Notes under the pieces: generated by a model
Database searches by the model: none
What the model was told of the DNA's origin: nothing
The model's input: the letters and a program-made list of their open reading frames with translations, nothing else
Part shown: piece by piece, positions 17,484-27,132 of the stretch
Layout: each line of letters begins with the position of its first letter
Position numbering within the stretch: the stretch's first letter is position 1
Position numbers and translations under genes: made by a program
Assembly: GCF_014650175.1 (NCBI RefSeq)
Contig: NZ_BMUL01000006.1
Coordinates: forward strand, 1-64,000
Direction of reading: 5' to 3'
DNA length: 64,000 nt
DNA from: Streptomyces termitum
Lineage (GTDB): Bacteria > Actinomycetota > Actinomycetes > Streptomycetales > Streptomycetaceae

Positions 17484-17741
17484 GGCCGCCTCCGTGGAGT
17501 GGTGGTGGAGCCGCGTGGATCGCGGCGTGTCTCCACCGTAGGGAGCGCGGACGGTGCGGCCCATCCGGCGGTCCACCCACTCACCCCTGAGGCCGTCCCC
17601 TAGGGGACAGGGGGGCAGGCCCTACCCCTGGAGGCGTGGGCGGGGAGTCGGCTTCCCGGTGGCGCGGGGGCGCGGCGGCGCGGAATCACCGGGTCGGCGG
17701 GGCGCCGGGGCGGTGGCTCACCGGCTCGGTGGGGCCCTGGT

Positions 17742-17858
17742 TCACGGGGAGGCGAAGCTGGCGATGACGGCGATGACGACCGTGATGCCGAGCATCGCGC
17801 CGAGCACGATGAGCAGCTTCTTCTGGCCGCCCTGGGGATTGGGTTCGAGAACGGGCAT
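17742..17858 (-). CDS. SGM_5486-type transporter-associated micropeptide
   Basis: 38 residues: MPVLEPNPQGG, a basic QKK, then a single membrane helix LLIVLGAMLGITVVIAVIAS ending FASP. It matches, from memory, a tiny Streptomyces family found beside MFS transporters and named SGM_5486 family transporter-associated protein. It lies 37 nt downstream of the CynX-type MFS gene on the same strand, so the two are likely one operon. It may stabilise or regulate the transporter; no function is proven. Confidence 0.75.
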   Translation of the reverse strand: MPVLEPNPQGGQKKLLIVLGAMLGITVVIAVIASFASP

Positions 17859-17895
17859 GGGCCCAGTCTCGCATCCCGGCCCCGGTCCCCGGCTC

Positions 17896-19194
17896 TCAGC
17901 CCTCGTCCTCGACCGTCCGGTCGCGTCCGGCGAGGAAGCCCACGACGATCTGCGGCACGAGCAGGCCGCCCATGAGGGCGATCGGCACGTTCCAGCCGCC
18001 GGTGTGCTGGTAGAGCACGCCGACCAGGAGCGGGCCGGGGATGGAGATCAGGTAGCCGACGCTCTGCGCGAAGGCGGAGAGCCGGACGACGCCCGCGCCG
18101 GTGCGCGAGCGCAGGCCGATCATGGTGAGGGCGAGCGGGAAGGAGCAGTTGGAGACGCCGAGGAGGATGGCCCAGACCCAGGCGCCGCCGGACGGGGCGA
18201 GGAGGAGGCCGGTGTAGCCGATGAGGCCGCAGCTGCCGAGGGCGATGACGATCGGGCCCTGGTGGCGCATCCGGCCGGCGAGCCGGGGGATGACGAAGGC
18301 GAGCGGGACGCCCATGGCCATGGTGACCGCGAGCAGCACGCCGGCGGTGGAGGCGGGGACGCCAGCGTCGCGGAAGATCTGCGGCATCCAGCCCATGGTG
18401 ATGTAGGCGCCGGTGGCCTGGAGGCCGAAGAAGCAGGCCAGGGCCCAGGCGGTGCGGCTGCGGACCATCGGGCGGACCGGGGCCTCGGCGGCCGGGGCGG
18501 CGGTCACCGGGCCGGTCTCGGTGCGCGGCGTGCCCGCGCGGTCCCTGACGAGCGGAAGCCAGGGCAGGACGGCGAAGGCGGCGAGCACCGCCCAGACGCC
18601 GAGGCCGAGCCGCCAGTCGCCGCCGAGGGAGTCGGTGACGGGCACGGTGAGGGCGGCGGCGAGCGAGGTGCCGAGGGCCAGCGCCATGGAGTACAGCCCG
18701 GTCATGCTGCCGATGCGGTCGGGGAAGTACCGCTTGACCAGCACCGGCATGAGGACGTTGCTGACGGCGATGCCCATGAGGGCGAGGGCGCTGGCGGCGA
18801 GGAAGGCCGCGGTGCCGGTGGCGAAGGGGCGCAGCAGCAGGCCCGCGAAGATGGCGGCCATGCCGGCGCAGACGACGGCGGCGGGGCCGAAGCGGCGGGC
18901 GAGGCGGGGGGCCATGACGCCGAACAGCGCGAAGCAGAGGGGCGGCACGGAGGTGAGGACGCCGGCGACGGTGCCGCTCATGTGCAGGTCGGCGCTGACC
19001 TCTTCGAGGAGGGCGCCGAGGCTGGTGATCGCGGGGCGCAGGTTGAGGGCGGCGAGGACGAGGCCGACGGGGACGAGGCCGAGGGCCCAGCGGGAGGCCC
19101 GGCCGGGGGCGGGCGCGGGCTCGGACGGGGCCCGGGGCGCGGCGGTGGGCGGCCGGGCGGCGGTGGGGTCGAGGGTCTTCGGCTCGTCTGACAT
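17896..19194 (-). CDS. CynX/NimT family MFS transporter
   Basis: 432 residues with twelve hydrophobic segments. The N-terminal VGLVLAALNLRPAITSLGALL and the following ADLHMSGTVAGVLTSVPPLCFALFG are typical of the cyanate/2-nitroimidazole branch. Real substrates of most members are unknown. The start has no Shine-Dalgarno. TATGAT (19201-19206 on the minus strand) ends 6 nt before the ATG, so the mRNA is probably leaderless. The divergent FadR-type regulator gene and a palindrome in the shared region suggest local control. Confidence 0.9.
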   Translation of the reverse strand: MSDEPKTLDPTAARPPTAAPRAPSEPAPAPGRASRWALGLVPVGLVLAALNLRPAITSLGALLEEVSADLHMSGTVAGVLTSVPPLCFALFGVMAPRLARRFGPAAVVCAGMAAIFAGLLLRPFATGTAAFLAASALALMGIAVSNVLMPVLVKRYFPDRIGSMTGLYSMALALGTSLAAALTVPVTDSLGGDWRLGLGVWAVLAAFAVLPWLPLVRDRAGTPRTETGPVTAAPAAEAPVRPMVRSRTAWALACFFGLQATGAYITMGWMPQIFRDAGVPASTAGVLLAVTMAMGVPLAFVIPRLAGRMRHQGPIVIALGSCGLIGYTGLLLAPSGGAWVWAILLGVSNCSFPLALTMIGLRSRTGAGVVRLSAFAQSVGYLISIPGPLLVGVLYQHTGGWNVPIALMGGLLVPQIVVGFLAGRDRTVEDEG

Positions 19195-19200
19195 GGAGCC

Positions 19201-19234
19201 ATCATAGAATCATGGGATGATTGGTTGTCCAATC
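19201..19234. promoter_or_regulatory. Divergent promoter with candidate FadR-family operator
   Basis: A perfect inverted repeat GATTGG-TTGT-CCAATC lies at 19219-19234. It sits 13 bp upstream of the TATGAT -10 box (19201-19206, minus strand) of the MFS gene, where it would cover the -35 region. The regulator gene starts 92 nt to the right. This layout suits autoregulation and control of the exporter by the FadR-type protein; the assignment is inferred. Confidence 0.55.
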
Positions 19235-19326
19235 TCGAACAAAAGACGTCCACTCGTCACCTCACCGCTCCGTATCCTCACAGAACGTCCCGATTGCCCT
19301 CCCTCACCCGTGAAGGCGGACCCACC

Positions 19327-20013
19327 ATGGCCCTCGGCCACCCCCGGCGCACCGGTCTCACCGACCAGGTGATCGCCGAGCTGCGGAACCAGATCACCTC
19401 CGGCGAATGGCCGGTCGGATCCAGGATCCCGACCGAACCCGAACTGGTCGAGCAGCTGGGCGTGGCCCGCAACACCGTCCGCGAGGCCGTCCGGGCCCTC
19501 GCCCACAACGGGCTGCTGGACATCCGGCAGGGCTCCGGCACCTATGTGGCCGCCACCAGCGAGCTGGCCGGGGTGATGCACCGCCGGTTCGCCGGCTCCG
19601 ACCCCCGGCACGTGGCCGAGCTGCGCTCCACCCTGGAGTCGGCGGCGGCCCGGTTCGCGGCGCGGCGGCGCTCCGAGCGGGACCTCAAGCAGCTGGACGC
19701 ACTGCTGGCGCGGCGCGAGGAGGCGTGGGAGTCGGGGGACGCGGAGCGGTTCGTGACCGCGGACGCGGCCTTCCACCACGCGGTGGTCGCCGCCTCGGGC
19801 AACGACGTCCTCACCGAGCTCTACGCGGACCTCGGGGACCTGCTGCGGGACTGGCTGCGCGACGACGTCGGGCGGGTGCTGCGGCCGGAGAACCACATGG
19901 ACCACGCGCGGCTGGTGGACGCCATCAGGACCGGGGACGCGGAGCGGGCGGCGGAGGAGGCGGCCGGCTACCCCTTCATGTGCCTCAGGGCCGCGGCGCC
20001 GGATCCGGAGTGA
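19327..20013 (+). CDS. FadR/GntR family transcriptional regulator
   Basis: 228 residues. N-terminal winged HTH (GLTDQVIAELRNQITSGEWPVGSRIPTEPELVEQLGVARNTVREAVRALAHNGLLDIRQGSGTYV) and an all-helical FCD ligand domain (ELRSTLESAAARFAARR, ADAAFHHAVVAASGND, and the DHARLVDAI metal-ligand region). Such regulators bind small carboxylates and usually repress a neighbouring gene, here most likely the divergent MFS exporter. I chose ATG 19327 (purine-rich GAAGGCGGA upstream); an in-frame ATG at 19225 would lie inside the operator. Confidence 0.93.
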   Translation: MALGHPRRTGLTDQVIAELRNQITSGEWPVGSRIPTEPELVEQLGVARNTVREAVRALAHNGLLDIRQGSGTYVAATSELAGVMHRRFAGSDPRHVAELRSTLESAAARFAARRRSERDLKQLDALLARREEAWESGDAERFVTADAAFHHAVVAASGNDVLTELYADLGDLLRDWLRDDVGRVLRPENHMDHARLVDAIRTGDAERAAEEAAGYPFMCLRAAAPDPE

Positions 20014-20407
20014 CGGCCGCGGGCGGGCCGGGGTCCGTCACCGGTTCGTGGGTGATCCACGCCGAGCCGACCCGCTTCCAGCAGCGGCCGGAGACGGTGG
20101 CGTAGTCCGCGGGGCCGACGTCCACGGGGGCGCTGTCGTTGTCGACGTCCCACCAGAGCGCGCACTCGACGTGGAGCCGGATCCGGTCGGTGCGGGGGTA
20201 GGGGTTGCGGCAGTGGGCCGTGACCCGGGAGCCCTCGACGAGGGTCTGGCAGGAGGCGCCGAAGTCCTCCGGTTCCCCGGCGGCCGGGGCCCGTACCGCG
20301 GCCTCCTCGGCGGGCGGCGCCGCGTGGACCTCCGCGGCGACGGCGGTGCCGGTCAGCAGGGCGGCGACCGAGGCGTAGGCGGCGAAGCCGCGGTGGAGCG
20401 CGCGCAT
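19985..20407 (-). CDS. Secreted hypothetical protein with four cysteines
   Basis: 140 residues. A signal peptide (MRALHRGFAAYASVAALLTGTAVAAEVHA) is followed by a mature domain of about 110 residues with four cysteines, in GASCQTL, VTAHCRNP, HVECALWW and GRCWKR, likely forming two disulfides outside the cell. No family recognised. The start has GGAGG 7 nt upstream. Its 3' end overlaps the 3' end of the FadR-type gene by 29 nt in opposite orientation. Confidence 0.82.
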   Translation of the reverse strand: MRALHRGFAAYASVAALLTGTAVAAEVHAAPPAEEAAVRAPAAGEPEDFGASCQTLVEGSRVTAHCRNPYPRTDRIRLHVECALWWDVDNDSAPVDVGPADYATVSGRCWKRVGSAWITHEPVTDPGPPAAVTPDPAPRP

Positions 20408-20474
20408 GCCCGTACCTCCTCCCCGTGAGTCGTCGGAACACCACGACACGCTCCGACCAGTCTGCGGTGGTTCG

Positions 20475-20608
20475 CGGCATTCTTCGAATCGGGGACGCGT
20501 CCGGGAGCGGCGGCGTCGGGTCGGGGGCACGCCGGGAGCGGCGTTCTTCGGGGCGGGCGCGCGCACCGGAGGGGGCGTTCTTCGGGGCGGGGCGCGTCCC
20601 GGAGGGGC
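20475..20608. repeat. Three-copy degenerate repeat around GGCGTTCTTCGGGGCGGG
   Basis: Exact 18-nt copies start at 20540 and 20574. A diverged copy (GGCATTCTTCGAATCGGGG...) starts at 20475, each followed by a GCGCGTCC/ACCGGAG-like block. The region is non-coding, between the secreted-protein gene and the fabI terminator. Confidence 0.6.
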
Positions 20609-20620
20609 GGGAACGACGCG

Positions 20621-20661
20621 GGGCCGGGTGCCCGGTCCGGGAAGGACCGGGCACCCGGCCC
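20621..20661 (-). terminator. fabG-fabI operon terminator
   Basis: An 18-bp perfect stem: GGGCCGGGTGCCCGGTCC (20621-20638) and its complement (20644-20661), loop of 5 nt, 24 nt past the fabI stop on the minus strand. Confidence 0.85.
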
Positions 20662-20684
20662 CTGCCGGTGCGGTGCGGGCGCGG

Positions 20685-21461
20685 TCAGGCGCCGATCGCG
20701 TGCAGACCGCCGTCGACGTGGATGATCTCGCCGGTGGTCTTCGGGAACCAGTCGGAGAGCAGCGCGACGACGCCGCGGCCGGCCGGCTCCGGGTCGGTGA
20801 GCTCCCACTCCAGCGGGGAGCGGCTGTCCCAGACGGAGGCCAGCTCGCCGAAGCCCGGGATGGACTTGGCGGCCATCGAGCCGAGCGGACCCGCCGAGAT
20901 CAGGTTGCAGCGGATGTTCTGCTTGCCCAGGTCGCGGGCCATGTAGCGGCTGGTGGCCTCCAGGGCGGCCTTGGCCGGGCCCATCCAGTCGTACTGCGGC
21001 CAGGCGAACTTCGCGTCGAAGGTGAGGCCGACGACCGAGCCGCCCTCGCTCATCAGCGGCAGCAGCGCCATCGTCAGGGACTTCAGGGAGAAGGCCGAGA
21101 CGTGCATCGCGGTGGCGACGGACTCGAACGGCGTGTTGAGGAAGTTGCCGCCGAGGGCGTCCTGCGGGGCGAAGCCGATGGAGTGCACGACGCCGTCGAG
21201 ACGGTCGCCCAGGTGCTCGCGGACCTGGCCCTCCAGGCGGGCGAGGTGCTCGTCGTTGGAGACGTCGAGCTCCAGGACCTTCACGTTCTCCGGGTGGGGC
21301 AGCTTCTTGGCGATGCGCTCGGTCAGCGTCGGCCGGGGCCAGGCGGTGAGGATGATCTCCGCGCCCTGCTCCTGCGCCAGCTTCGCCGTGTGGAAGGCGA
21401 TGGAGGACTCCATCAGCACACCGGTGATGAGGATCTTCTTGCCCTCGAGGATTCCAGCCAT
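20685..21461 (-). CDS. fabI: Enoyl-ACP reductase (NADH) FabI, InhA-type
   Basis: 258 residues. Final reduction of each fatty-acid elongation cycle. SDR fold with the InhA-like N-terminus ILITGVLMESSIAFHTAKLAQEQGA, the HSIGFAP strand, and catalytic Tyr157 and Lys164 (YDWMGPAKAAL; mycobacterial InhA has 158/165). The C-terminal TTGEIIHVDGGLHAIGA is typical. Five nt separate it from fabG upstream, so they form a tight operon, as in other actinobacteria. Confidence 0.97.
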   Translation of the reverse strand: MAGILEGKKILITGVLMESSIAFHTAKLAQEQGAEIILTAWPRPTLTERIAKKLPHPENVKVLELDVSNDEHLARLEGQVREHLGDRLDGVVHSIGFAPQDALGGNFLNTPFESVATAMHVSAFSLKSLTMALLPLMSEGGSVVGLTFDAKFAWPQYDWMGPAKAALEATSRYMARDLGKQNIRCNLISAGPLGSMAAKSIPGFGELASVWDSRSPLEWELTDPEPAGRGVVALLSDWFPKTTGEIIHVDGGLHAIGA

Positions 21462-21466
21462 GGTGA

Positions 21467-22186
21467 TCAGTGACCCATTCCCAGTCCGCCGTCAACCGGG
21501 ATGACGGCTCCAGTGATGTACGAGGCGTCGTCGGAGGCCAGGAACCTCACGGCCGCGGCGATCTCCTCCGGCTGCGCGTAGCGGCCGAGCGGGACCTGGG
21601 ACACGATGCCCGCGCGCTGCTCGTCGGTGAGCACGGCGGTCATGTCGGTGTCGACGAAGCCGGGGGCGACGACGTTGAAGGTGATGTTCCGCGAGCCCAG
21701 CTCGCGGGCGAGGGAGCGGGCGAAGCCGACCAGACCGGCCTTGGAGGCGGCGTAGTTGGCCTGGCCCGCGGAGCCCAGCAGACCGACGACCGAGGAGATG
21801 AGGACGACGCGGCCCTTCTTGGCGCGCAGCATGCCGCGGTTGGCCCGCTTCACGACGCGGAAGGTGCCGGTGAGGTTGGTGTCGACGACCGAGGTGAAGT
21901 CGTCCTCGGTCATGCGCATGAGGAGCTGGTCGCGGGTCACGCCGGCGTTGGCCACGAGGACCTCGACCGGGCCGTGCTTCTCCTCGATCTCCTTGTACGC
22001 CTGCTCCACCTGCTCGGCGTCGGTGATGTCGCACCGGACCGCGAGGCAGCCCAGCTCGGCGAGCTCGGCCGGGGGCTCGCCCGAACGGTGGGTGTACGCG
22101 ACCTTGTCGCCCGCCTCGGCGAACGCGCGGGCGATGGCGAGGCCGATGCCCCGGTTTCCTCCGGTGACGAGAACCGAGCGGCTCAA
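21467..22186 (-). CDS. fabG: 3-oxoacyl-ACP reductase FabG
   Basis: 239 residues. NADPH-dependent ketoreduction in fatty-acid synthesis. SDR motifs: TGGNRGIGLAIA (cofactor), NAGVTRD, catalytic Ser in VVLISSVVGLLG, and YAASK; C-terminal FLASDDASYITGAVIPVDGG. I chose TTG 22186 because AAAGGGTGA precedes it and the protein then begins SRSVLVTGG; the open frame to 23839 is antisense to the TldD gene. First gene of the fabG-fabI operon. Confidence 0.96.
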   Translation of the reverse strand: MSRSVLVTGGNRGIGLAIARAFAEAGDKVAYTHRSGEPPAELAELGCLAVRCDITDAEQVEQAYKEIEEKHGPVEVLVANAGVTRDQLLMRMTEDDFTSVVDTNLTGTFRVVKRANRGMLRAKKGRVVLISSVVGLLGSAGQANYAASKAGLVGFARSLARELGSRNITFNVVAPGFVDTDMTAVLTDEQRAGIVSQVPLGRYAQPEEIAAAVRFLASDDASYITGAVIPVDGGLGMGH

Positions 22187-22372
22187 CGGATCACCCTTTC
22201 GATCAGCGGTCTGGTACACCGAAAACCTATCGGTCCGTTCCGCGATCCGCGGAATCGGGCCCTGACAGTGGCTTCCGCATGCCACTGTCGGGTCCCTACA
22301 GAATTGCCTGGGCATCCCGGCCCAAAGCGCGACATGATCGGGACGACCGGTGCCACACGACAGGAGAGAGCT

Positions 22373-23905
22373 GTGCCAACTGGGGCCCATTCCATCGATC
22401 CGGCCTTCACGGCCCTTCCGCTGAGGGCGCTCGCCGACGCGGCGCTCGCGCGGGCGCGGGCGCTCGGCGCCGAGCACGCGGACTTCCGCCTGGAGCGGGT
22501 GCGCAGTGCCGCGTGGCGGCTGCGGGACGCCAAGCCGGCGGGTTCGTCGGACACCACCGACCTCGGGTACGCGGTGCGGGTGGTGCACGGCGGGGCCTGG
22601 GGCTTCGCCTCCGGGGTGGACCTGACCATGGACGGGGCGGCGAAGGTCGCCTCGCAGGCGGTCGCCATGGCCAAGCTGTCCGCGCGGGTGATCGCGGCGG
22701 CCGGGTCGGACGAGCGGGTGGAGCTGGCCGCGGAGCCGGTGCACGCCGACAAGGTGTGGGTGTCGGCGTACGAGGTCGACCCCTTCACGGTGCCCGCCGA
22801 GGAGAAGGGCGCGCTGCTCGCCGACTGGTCGGCGCGGCTGCTGCGGGCCGACGGGGTGGCGCACGTGGACGCGTCGCTGCTGACCGTCTTCGAGAACAAG
22901 TTCTACGCGGACACCGCGGGGACCGTCACCACCCAGCAGCGGGTGCGGATCCACCCGCAGTTCACGGCGGTCGCCGTGGACGGGACGACCGGCGAGTTCG
23001 ACTCGATGCGGACGATCGCGCCGCCGGCCGGGCGGGGCTGGGAGTACCTGACCGGGACCGGCTGGGACTGGGACCGGGAGCTGGAGGAGATCCCGGGGCT
23101 GCTCGCGGAGAAGATGCGGGCGCCGAGCGTCGAGGCGGGCCGGTACGACCTGGTCGTGGACCCGTCGAACCTGTGGCTGACGATCCACGAGTCGATCGGC
23201 CACGCCACCGAGCTGGACCGGGCGCTGGGCTACGAGGCGGCGTACGCGGGCACCTCCTTCGCCACCTTCGACCAGCTGGGGAAGCTGGCGTACGGCTCCT
23301 CGGTGATGAACGTGACCGGCGACCGCACGGCGGAGCACGGGCTGGCGACCATCGGGTACGACGACGAGGGCGTCGAGGCGCAGTCCTGGGACCTGGTGAA
23401 GGACGGCACGCTCGTCGGCTACCAGACGGACCGGCGGATCGCGCGCCTCACCGGCCTCGGCCGGTCGAACGGCTGCGCGTACGCGGACTCCCCCGGCCAT
23501 GTGCCGGTGCAGCGGATGGCGAACGTGTCGCTCCGGCCGGACCCGGGCGGCCTGTCCACGGAGGACCTGATCGGCGGGGTCGAGCGCGGCGTCTACGTGG
23601 TCGGCGACCGGTCCTGGTCGATCGACATGCAGCGGTACAACTTCCAGTTCACCGGCCAGCGCTTCTTCCGCATCGAGAACGGCCGGCTGGCCGGGCAGCT
23701 GCGGGACGTGGCGTACCAGGCGACGACCACCGACTTCTGGGGCTCGATGGAGCAGGTCGGCGGCCCGCAGACGTACGTGCTCGGCGGCGCCTTCAACTGC
23801 GGCAAGGCCCAGCCGGGCCAGGTCGCGGCCGTCTCCCACGGCTGCCCCTCCGCCCTCTTCCGCGGCGTCAACATCCTCAACACCACCCAGGAGGCCGGTC
23901 GATGA
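22373..23905 (+). CDS. tldD: TldD family metalloprotease subunit
   Basis: 510 residues. Catalytic partner of the TldD/TldE heterodimer, which degrades unfolded peptides and in some bacteria matures microcins. The zinc motif HESIGH lies at residues 272-277 (HExxxH form), followed by [21 protein letters not shown]. The C-terminal region contains [20 protein letters not shown] and [21 protein letters not shown]. The GTG start has AGGAGAG upstream. The tldE start codon overlaps its stop by ATGA, so expression is coupled. Confidence 0.95.
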   Translation: MPTGAHSIDPAFTALPLRALADAALARARALGAEHADFRLERVRSAAWRLRDAKPAGSSDTTDLGYAVRVVHGGAWGFASGVDLTMDGAAKVASQAVAMAKLSARVIAAAGSDERVELAAEPVHADKVWVSAYEVDPFTVPAEEKGALLADWSARLLRADGVAHVDASLLTVFENKFYADTAGTVTTQQRVRIHPQFTAVAVDGTTGEFDSMRTIAPPAGRGWEYLTGTGWDWDRELEEIPGLLAEKMRAPSVEAGRYDLVVDPSNLWLTIHESIGHATELDRALGYEAAYAGTSFATFDQLGKLAYGSSVMNVTGDRTAEHGLATIGYDDEGVEAQSWDLVKDGTLVGYQTDRRIARLTGLGRSNGCAYADSPGHVPVQRMANVSLRPDPGGLSTEDLIGGVERGVYVVGDRSWSIDMQRYNFQFTGQRFFRIENGRLAGQLRDVAYQATTTDFWGSMEQVGGPQTYVLGGAFNCGKAQPGQVAAVSHGCPSALFRGVNILNTTQEAGR

Positions 23906-25293
23906 GCCCGGTGAGCAAGCCGTACGAGATCGTCGAGCGGGCCCTGGAGCTGTCCCGCGCGGACGGCTGCGTCGTCATCGCCGACGAGGAGTCCTCGGCC
24001 AACCTCCGCTGGGCGGGCAACACGCTCACCACGAACGGCGTGACCCGGGGCCGTACCCTCACCGTGATCGCGACCGTGGACGGCGCCGAGGGCACCGCCT
24101 CCGGCGTGGTGTCCCGCTCCGCGGTGACCGCCGGGGACCTGGAGCCGCTGGTGCGGGCCGCCGAGGCGGCGGCGCGGGCGGCCGGGCCCGCCGAGGACGC
24201 GCAGCCGCTGGTCACCGGCGTGCCGTCGTCCCCCGACTTCACCGACGCCCCGGCGGAGACCTCCTCCGCCGTCTTCGCGGACTTCGCGCCGGCGCTCGGC
24301 GAGGCGTTCGCCCGCGCGCGGGCGGGCGGGCGGGAGCTGTACGGCTTCGCGAACCACGAGCTGACCTCCACCTACCTGGGCACCTCGACCGGGCTGCGGC
24401 TGCGGCACGACCAGCCCACCGGCACCCTGGAGCTCAACGCCAAGTCCCCGGACCGGAGCCGGTCCGCCTGGGCGGGGCGCTCGACCCGGGACTTCAAGGA
24501 CGTGGACCCGGCGGCGCTCGACGCGGAGCTGGCCGTGCGGCTGGGCTGGGCGGAGCGCCGGATCGAGCTGCCGGCCGGGCGGTACGAGACGCTGCTGCCG
24601 CCGACGGCCGTGGCCGACCTGCTGATCTACCAGCTGTGGTCCTCGGCGGCCCGGGACGCGGTGGAGGGCCGGACGGTCTTCTCCCGGCCCGGCGGCGGGA
24701 CCCGGATCGGGGAGACCCTCTCCCCGCTGCCGCTGACCCTGCGCAGCGACCCGTACGAGCCGGGCCTGGAGTCCGCGCCGTTCGTGATCGCGCACGCCTC
24801 CGGCGACGAGGAGTCCGTCTTCGACAACGGGCTGCCGGTCGGCCCGGTGGAGTGGATGCGGGCGGGCGCCCTGGACCGGCTGATCACCACCCGGCACACG
24901 GCGGGCCTCACCGGTCTGCCGGTGGCGCCGGGGGCGGGGAACCTGATCCTGGACGGGGGCGGCGAGCGCTCCCTGGAGGAGATGGTGGCGTCCACCGAGC
25001 GGGGGCTGCTGCTGACCTGCCTGTGGTACATCCGCGAGGTGGATCCGGCGACGCTGCTGCTGACCGGCCTGACCCGGGACGGCGTCTACCTCGTCGAGAA
25101 CGGCGAGGTGGTCGGCGAGGTCAACAACTTCCGGTTCAACGAGTCGCCGGTGGACCTGCTGTCGCGGGCCACCGAGGCGGGCCGGACGGAGCGGACCCTG
25201 CCGCGCGAGTGGAGCGACTGGTTCACCCGGGCCGCGATGCCCGCGCTGCGGGTCCCCGACTTCAACATGAGCTCGGTCAGCAAGGGCGTCTGA
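23902..25293 (+). CDS. tldE: TldE/PmbA family metalloprotease-like subunit
   Basis: 463 residues. Non-catalytic or accessory partner of TldD: it shares the fold (N-terminal [24 protein letters not shown], Asn/Gly-rich centre, C-terminal [28 protein letters not shown]) but has no HExxxH. The ATG overlaps the TldD stop by 4 nt. No obvious small peptide substrate gene is adjacent, so a general proteolytic role is more likely than maturation of a dedicated peptide. Confidence 0.93.
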   Translation: MSPVSKPYEIVERALELSRADGCVVIADEESSANLRWAGNTLTTNGVTRGRTLTVIATVDGAEGTASGVVSRSAVTAGDLEPLVRAAEAAARAAGPAEDAQPLVTGVPSSPDFTDAPAETSSAVFADFAPALGEAFARARAGGRELYGFANHELTSTYLGTSTGLRLRHDQPTGTLELNAKSPDRSRSAWAGRSTRDFKDVDPAALDAELAVRLGWAERRIELPAGRYETLLPPTAVADLLIYQLWSSAARDAVEGRTVFSRPGGGTRIGETLSPLPLTLRSDPYEPGLESAPFVIAHASGDEESVFDNGLPVGPVEWMRAGALDRLITTRHTAGLTGLPVAPGAGNLILDGGGERSLEEMVASTERGLLLTCLWYIREVDPATLLLTGLTRDGVYLVENGEVVGEVNNFRFNESPVDLLSRATEAGRTERTLPREWSDWFTRAAMPALRVPDFNMSSVSKGV

Positions 25294-25343
25294 CCCGCCT
25301 AGACTGGGCTGTCACCCGTATCTATCCAAGGAGACTGACGACC

Positions 25344-26609
25344 GTGACGGACATCGTCGACGAGCTGAAGTGGCGCGGGCTCTTCGCCCAGTCCACCGAC
25401 GAGGACGCCCTGCGCAAGGCGCTCGCGGACGGTCCCGTCACCTTCTATTGCGGTTTCGACCCGACCGCGGCCAGTCTCCACGTCGGCCACCTGGTGCAGG
25501 TGCTCACCGTCCGCCGGCTCCAGCGGGCCGGGCACCGGCCGCTGGCGCTGGTCGGCGGGGCCACCGGCCAGATCGGCGACCCCCGTCCGACCGCCGAGCG
25601 CACCCTGAACGACCCGGAGACGGTCGCGAACTGGGTGACCCGGCTGCGTTCGCAGATCGAGCCGTTCCTGTCCTTCGAGGGCGAGAACGCGGCGGTCATG
25701 GTGAACAACCTGGACTGGACCGCCGGCCTGTCGGCGATCGAGTTCCTGCGGGACATCGGCAAGCACTTCCGGGTCAACAAGATGCTGACCAAGGACTCCG
25801 TGGCCCGCCGCCTGGAGTCCGAGCAGGGCATCAGCTACACCGAGTTCAGCTACCAGCTGCTCCAGGGCATGGACTTCCTGGAGCTGTACCGGCGGTACGG
25901 CTGCACGCTCCAGCAGGGCGGCTCCGACCAGTGGGGCAACCTGGTGGCGGGCCTGGACCTGATCCACCGCCTGGAGCCGGGCGCCGAGGCGCACGCGCTG
26001 GCGACGCCGCTGATGGTCAAGGCGGACGGCACCAAGTTCGGCAAGACCGAGGGCGGCGCCGTCTGGCTGGACCCGGAGATGACCACCCCGTACGCGTTCT
26101 ACCAGTTCTGGCTGAACGTGGACGACCGGGACATCTCCACCTACATGCGGATCCTCTCCTTCAAGTCCCGCGAGGAGCTGGAGGAACTGGAGGCGCAGAC
26201 CGCCGAGCGGCCGCAGGCGCGGGCCGCGCAGCGGGCGCTGGCGGAGGAGCTGACCACGCTGGTGCACGGCGCCGAGCAGTGCGCGGCCGTCATCGGCGCC
26301 TCCCGGGCGCTGTTCGGGCAGGGCGACCTGGCCGAGCTGGACGGGCCGACGCTGGCCGCCGCCCTCTCCGAGCTGCCGCACGCGCGCGTGACCGAGCTGG
26401 GCCAGGTGGTGGACCTGTTCGCCGAGGTCGGGCTGGTCGCGAGCAAGTCGGCGGCCCGCCGCACGGTGAAGGAGGGCGGCGCCTACGTGAACAACGTGAA
26501 GGTGACCGCCGAGGACGCCGTCGTCGGGGCGGACGAGCTGCTGCACGGCCGGTGGCTGGTGCTGCGGCGCGGCAAGAAGAACCTGGCGGCGATCGAGTTC
26601 GCCGGCTAG
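25344..26609 (+). CDS. tyrS: Tyrosyl-tRNA synthetase
   Basis: 421 residues. Charges tRNA-Tyr. Class I signatures: HVGH at residues 46-49, the tyrosine-binding [14 protein letters not shown]...[10 protein letters not shown] block, and the KMSKS-equivalent KFGKTE near residue 231. A C-terminal S4 RNA-binding domain ([26 protein letters not shown]) completes it. The GTG start has AAGGAG upstream. A TAGACT -10 lies in the 50-nt gap after tldE, so it has its own promoter. I see no T-box leader. Confidence 0.97.
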   Translation: MTDIVDELKWRGLFAQSTDEDALRKALADGPVTFYCGFDPTAASLHVGHLVQVLTVRRLQRAGHRPLALVGGATGQIGDPRPTAERTLNDPETVANWVTRLRSQIEPFLSFEGENAAVMVNNLDWTAGLSAIEFLRDIGKHFRVNKMLTKDSVARRLESEQGISYTEFSYQLLQGMDFLELYRRYGCTLQQGGSDQWGNLVAGLDLIHRLEPGAEAHALATPLMVKADGTKFGKTEGGAVWLDPEMTTPYAFYQFWLNVDDRDISTYMRILSFKSREELEELEAQTAERPQARAAQRALAEELTTLVHGAEQCAAVIGASRALFGQGDLAELDGPTLAAALSELPHARVTELGQVVDLFAEVGLVASKSAARRTVKEGGAYVNNVKVTAEDAVVGADELLHGRWLVLRRGKKNLAAIEFAG

Positions 26610-26634
26610 CCGGCGCGCGTCTTCGCACGAGCGC

Positions 26635-26677
26635 GCCGGAGGCCCGGTACGGCGGTCCGCCGTACCGGGCCTCCGGC
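26635..26677. terminator. Bidirectional terminator, 21-bp perfect stem
   Basis: GCCGGAGGCCCGGTACGGCGG (26635-26655) is the exact complement of 26657-26677. It lies between tyrS and the convergent GlsB-type gene and can serve both. Confidence 0.85.
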
Positions 26678-26687
26678 GTATCCGGGG

Positions 26688-26963
26688 TCAGCCGCGTTGC
26701 CGGTTGCCCTTGACGGAGACCCACAGCATGTCTCCGACGCCGACCACCGCCACGGCACCGATGATCTGGAGCAGGTGCCGGGTCCAGTCGATGCCCTTGG
26801 TGTCGTTGACGCCGAGCCAGGTCGCGACGGCGTTGCCGAGGACGCTGCCGAGAATGCCGAAGATCGTCGTCAGCCAGAGGGGGATCTGCTGCTTCCCCGG
26901 CAGGATCGCCTTCGCGATCAGACCGAGGACGAAACCCACGATGATCGCCCACAACCAACCCAT
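26688..26963 (-). CDS. GlsB/YeaQ/YmgE family membrane protein
   Basis: 91 residues with three hydrophobic segments: WLWAIIVGFVLGLIAKAILPG, PLWLTTIFGILGSVLGNAVATWLG, and LLQIIGAVAVVGVGDMLWV. These small transglycosylase-associated/general-stress membrane proteins are widespread; the biochemical role is unknown. I chose ATG 26963 (GAGGAGG 5 nt upstream), which is exactly where the family begins. The longer open frame to 27389 is antisense to the DUF3099 gene. Confidence 0.92.
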   Translation of the reverse strand: MGWLWAIIVGFVLGLIAKAILPGKQQIPLWLTTIFGILGSVLGNAVATWLGVNDTKGIDWTRHLLQIIGAVAVVGVGDMLWVSVKGNRQRG

Positions 26964-27132
26964 AGTCGCCTCCTCGTGCGCCGATGGCCCCAGTGTCGTC
27001 CCCTCGCCCATACGGCGCATGTCGGGCGCCGCCGTCCGTGCCCCGGCCTCGTCGGCCGGGAGCCGGGGGCGTACCGTGAGGCGAGGTCCGGACCGGGGAG
27101 GTTCCGGCGCGAGCGGCGGGTGGTGGAACACG

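Noticed and set aside
22373..25293. RiPP/microcin maturation locus around TldD/TldE
   Set aside because: No short precursor-like ORF, leader peptide or modification enzyme is adjacent. General proteolysis is more likely.
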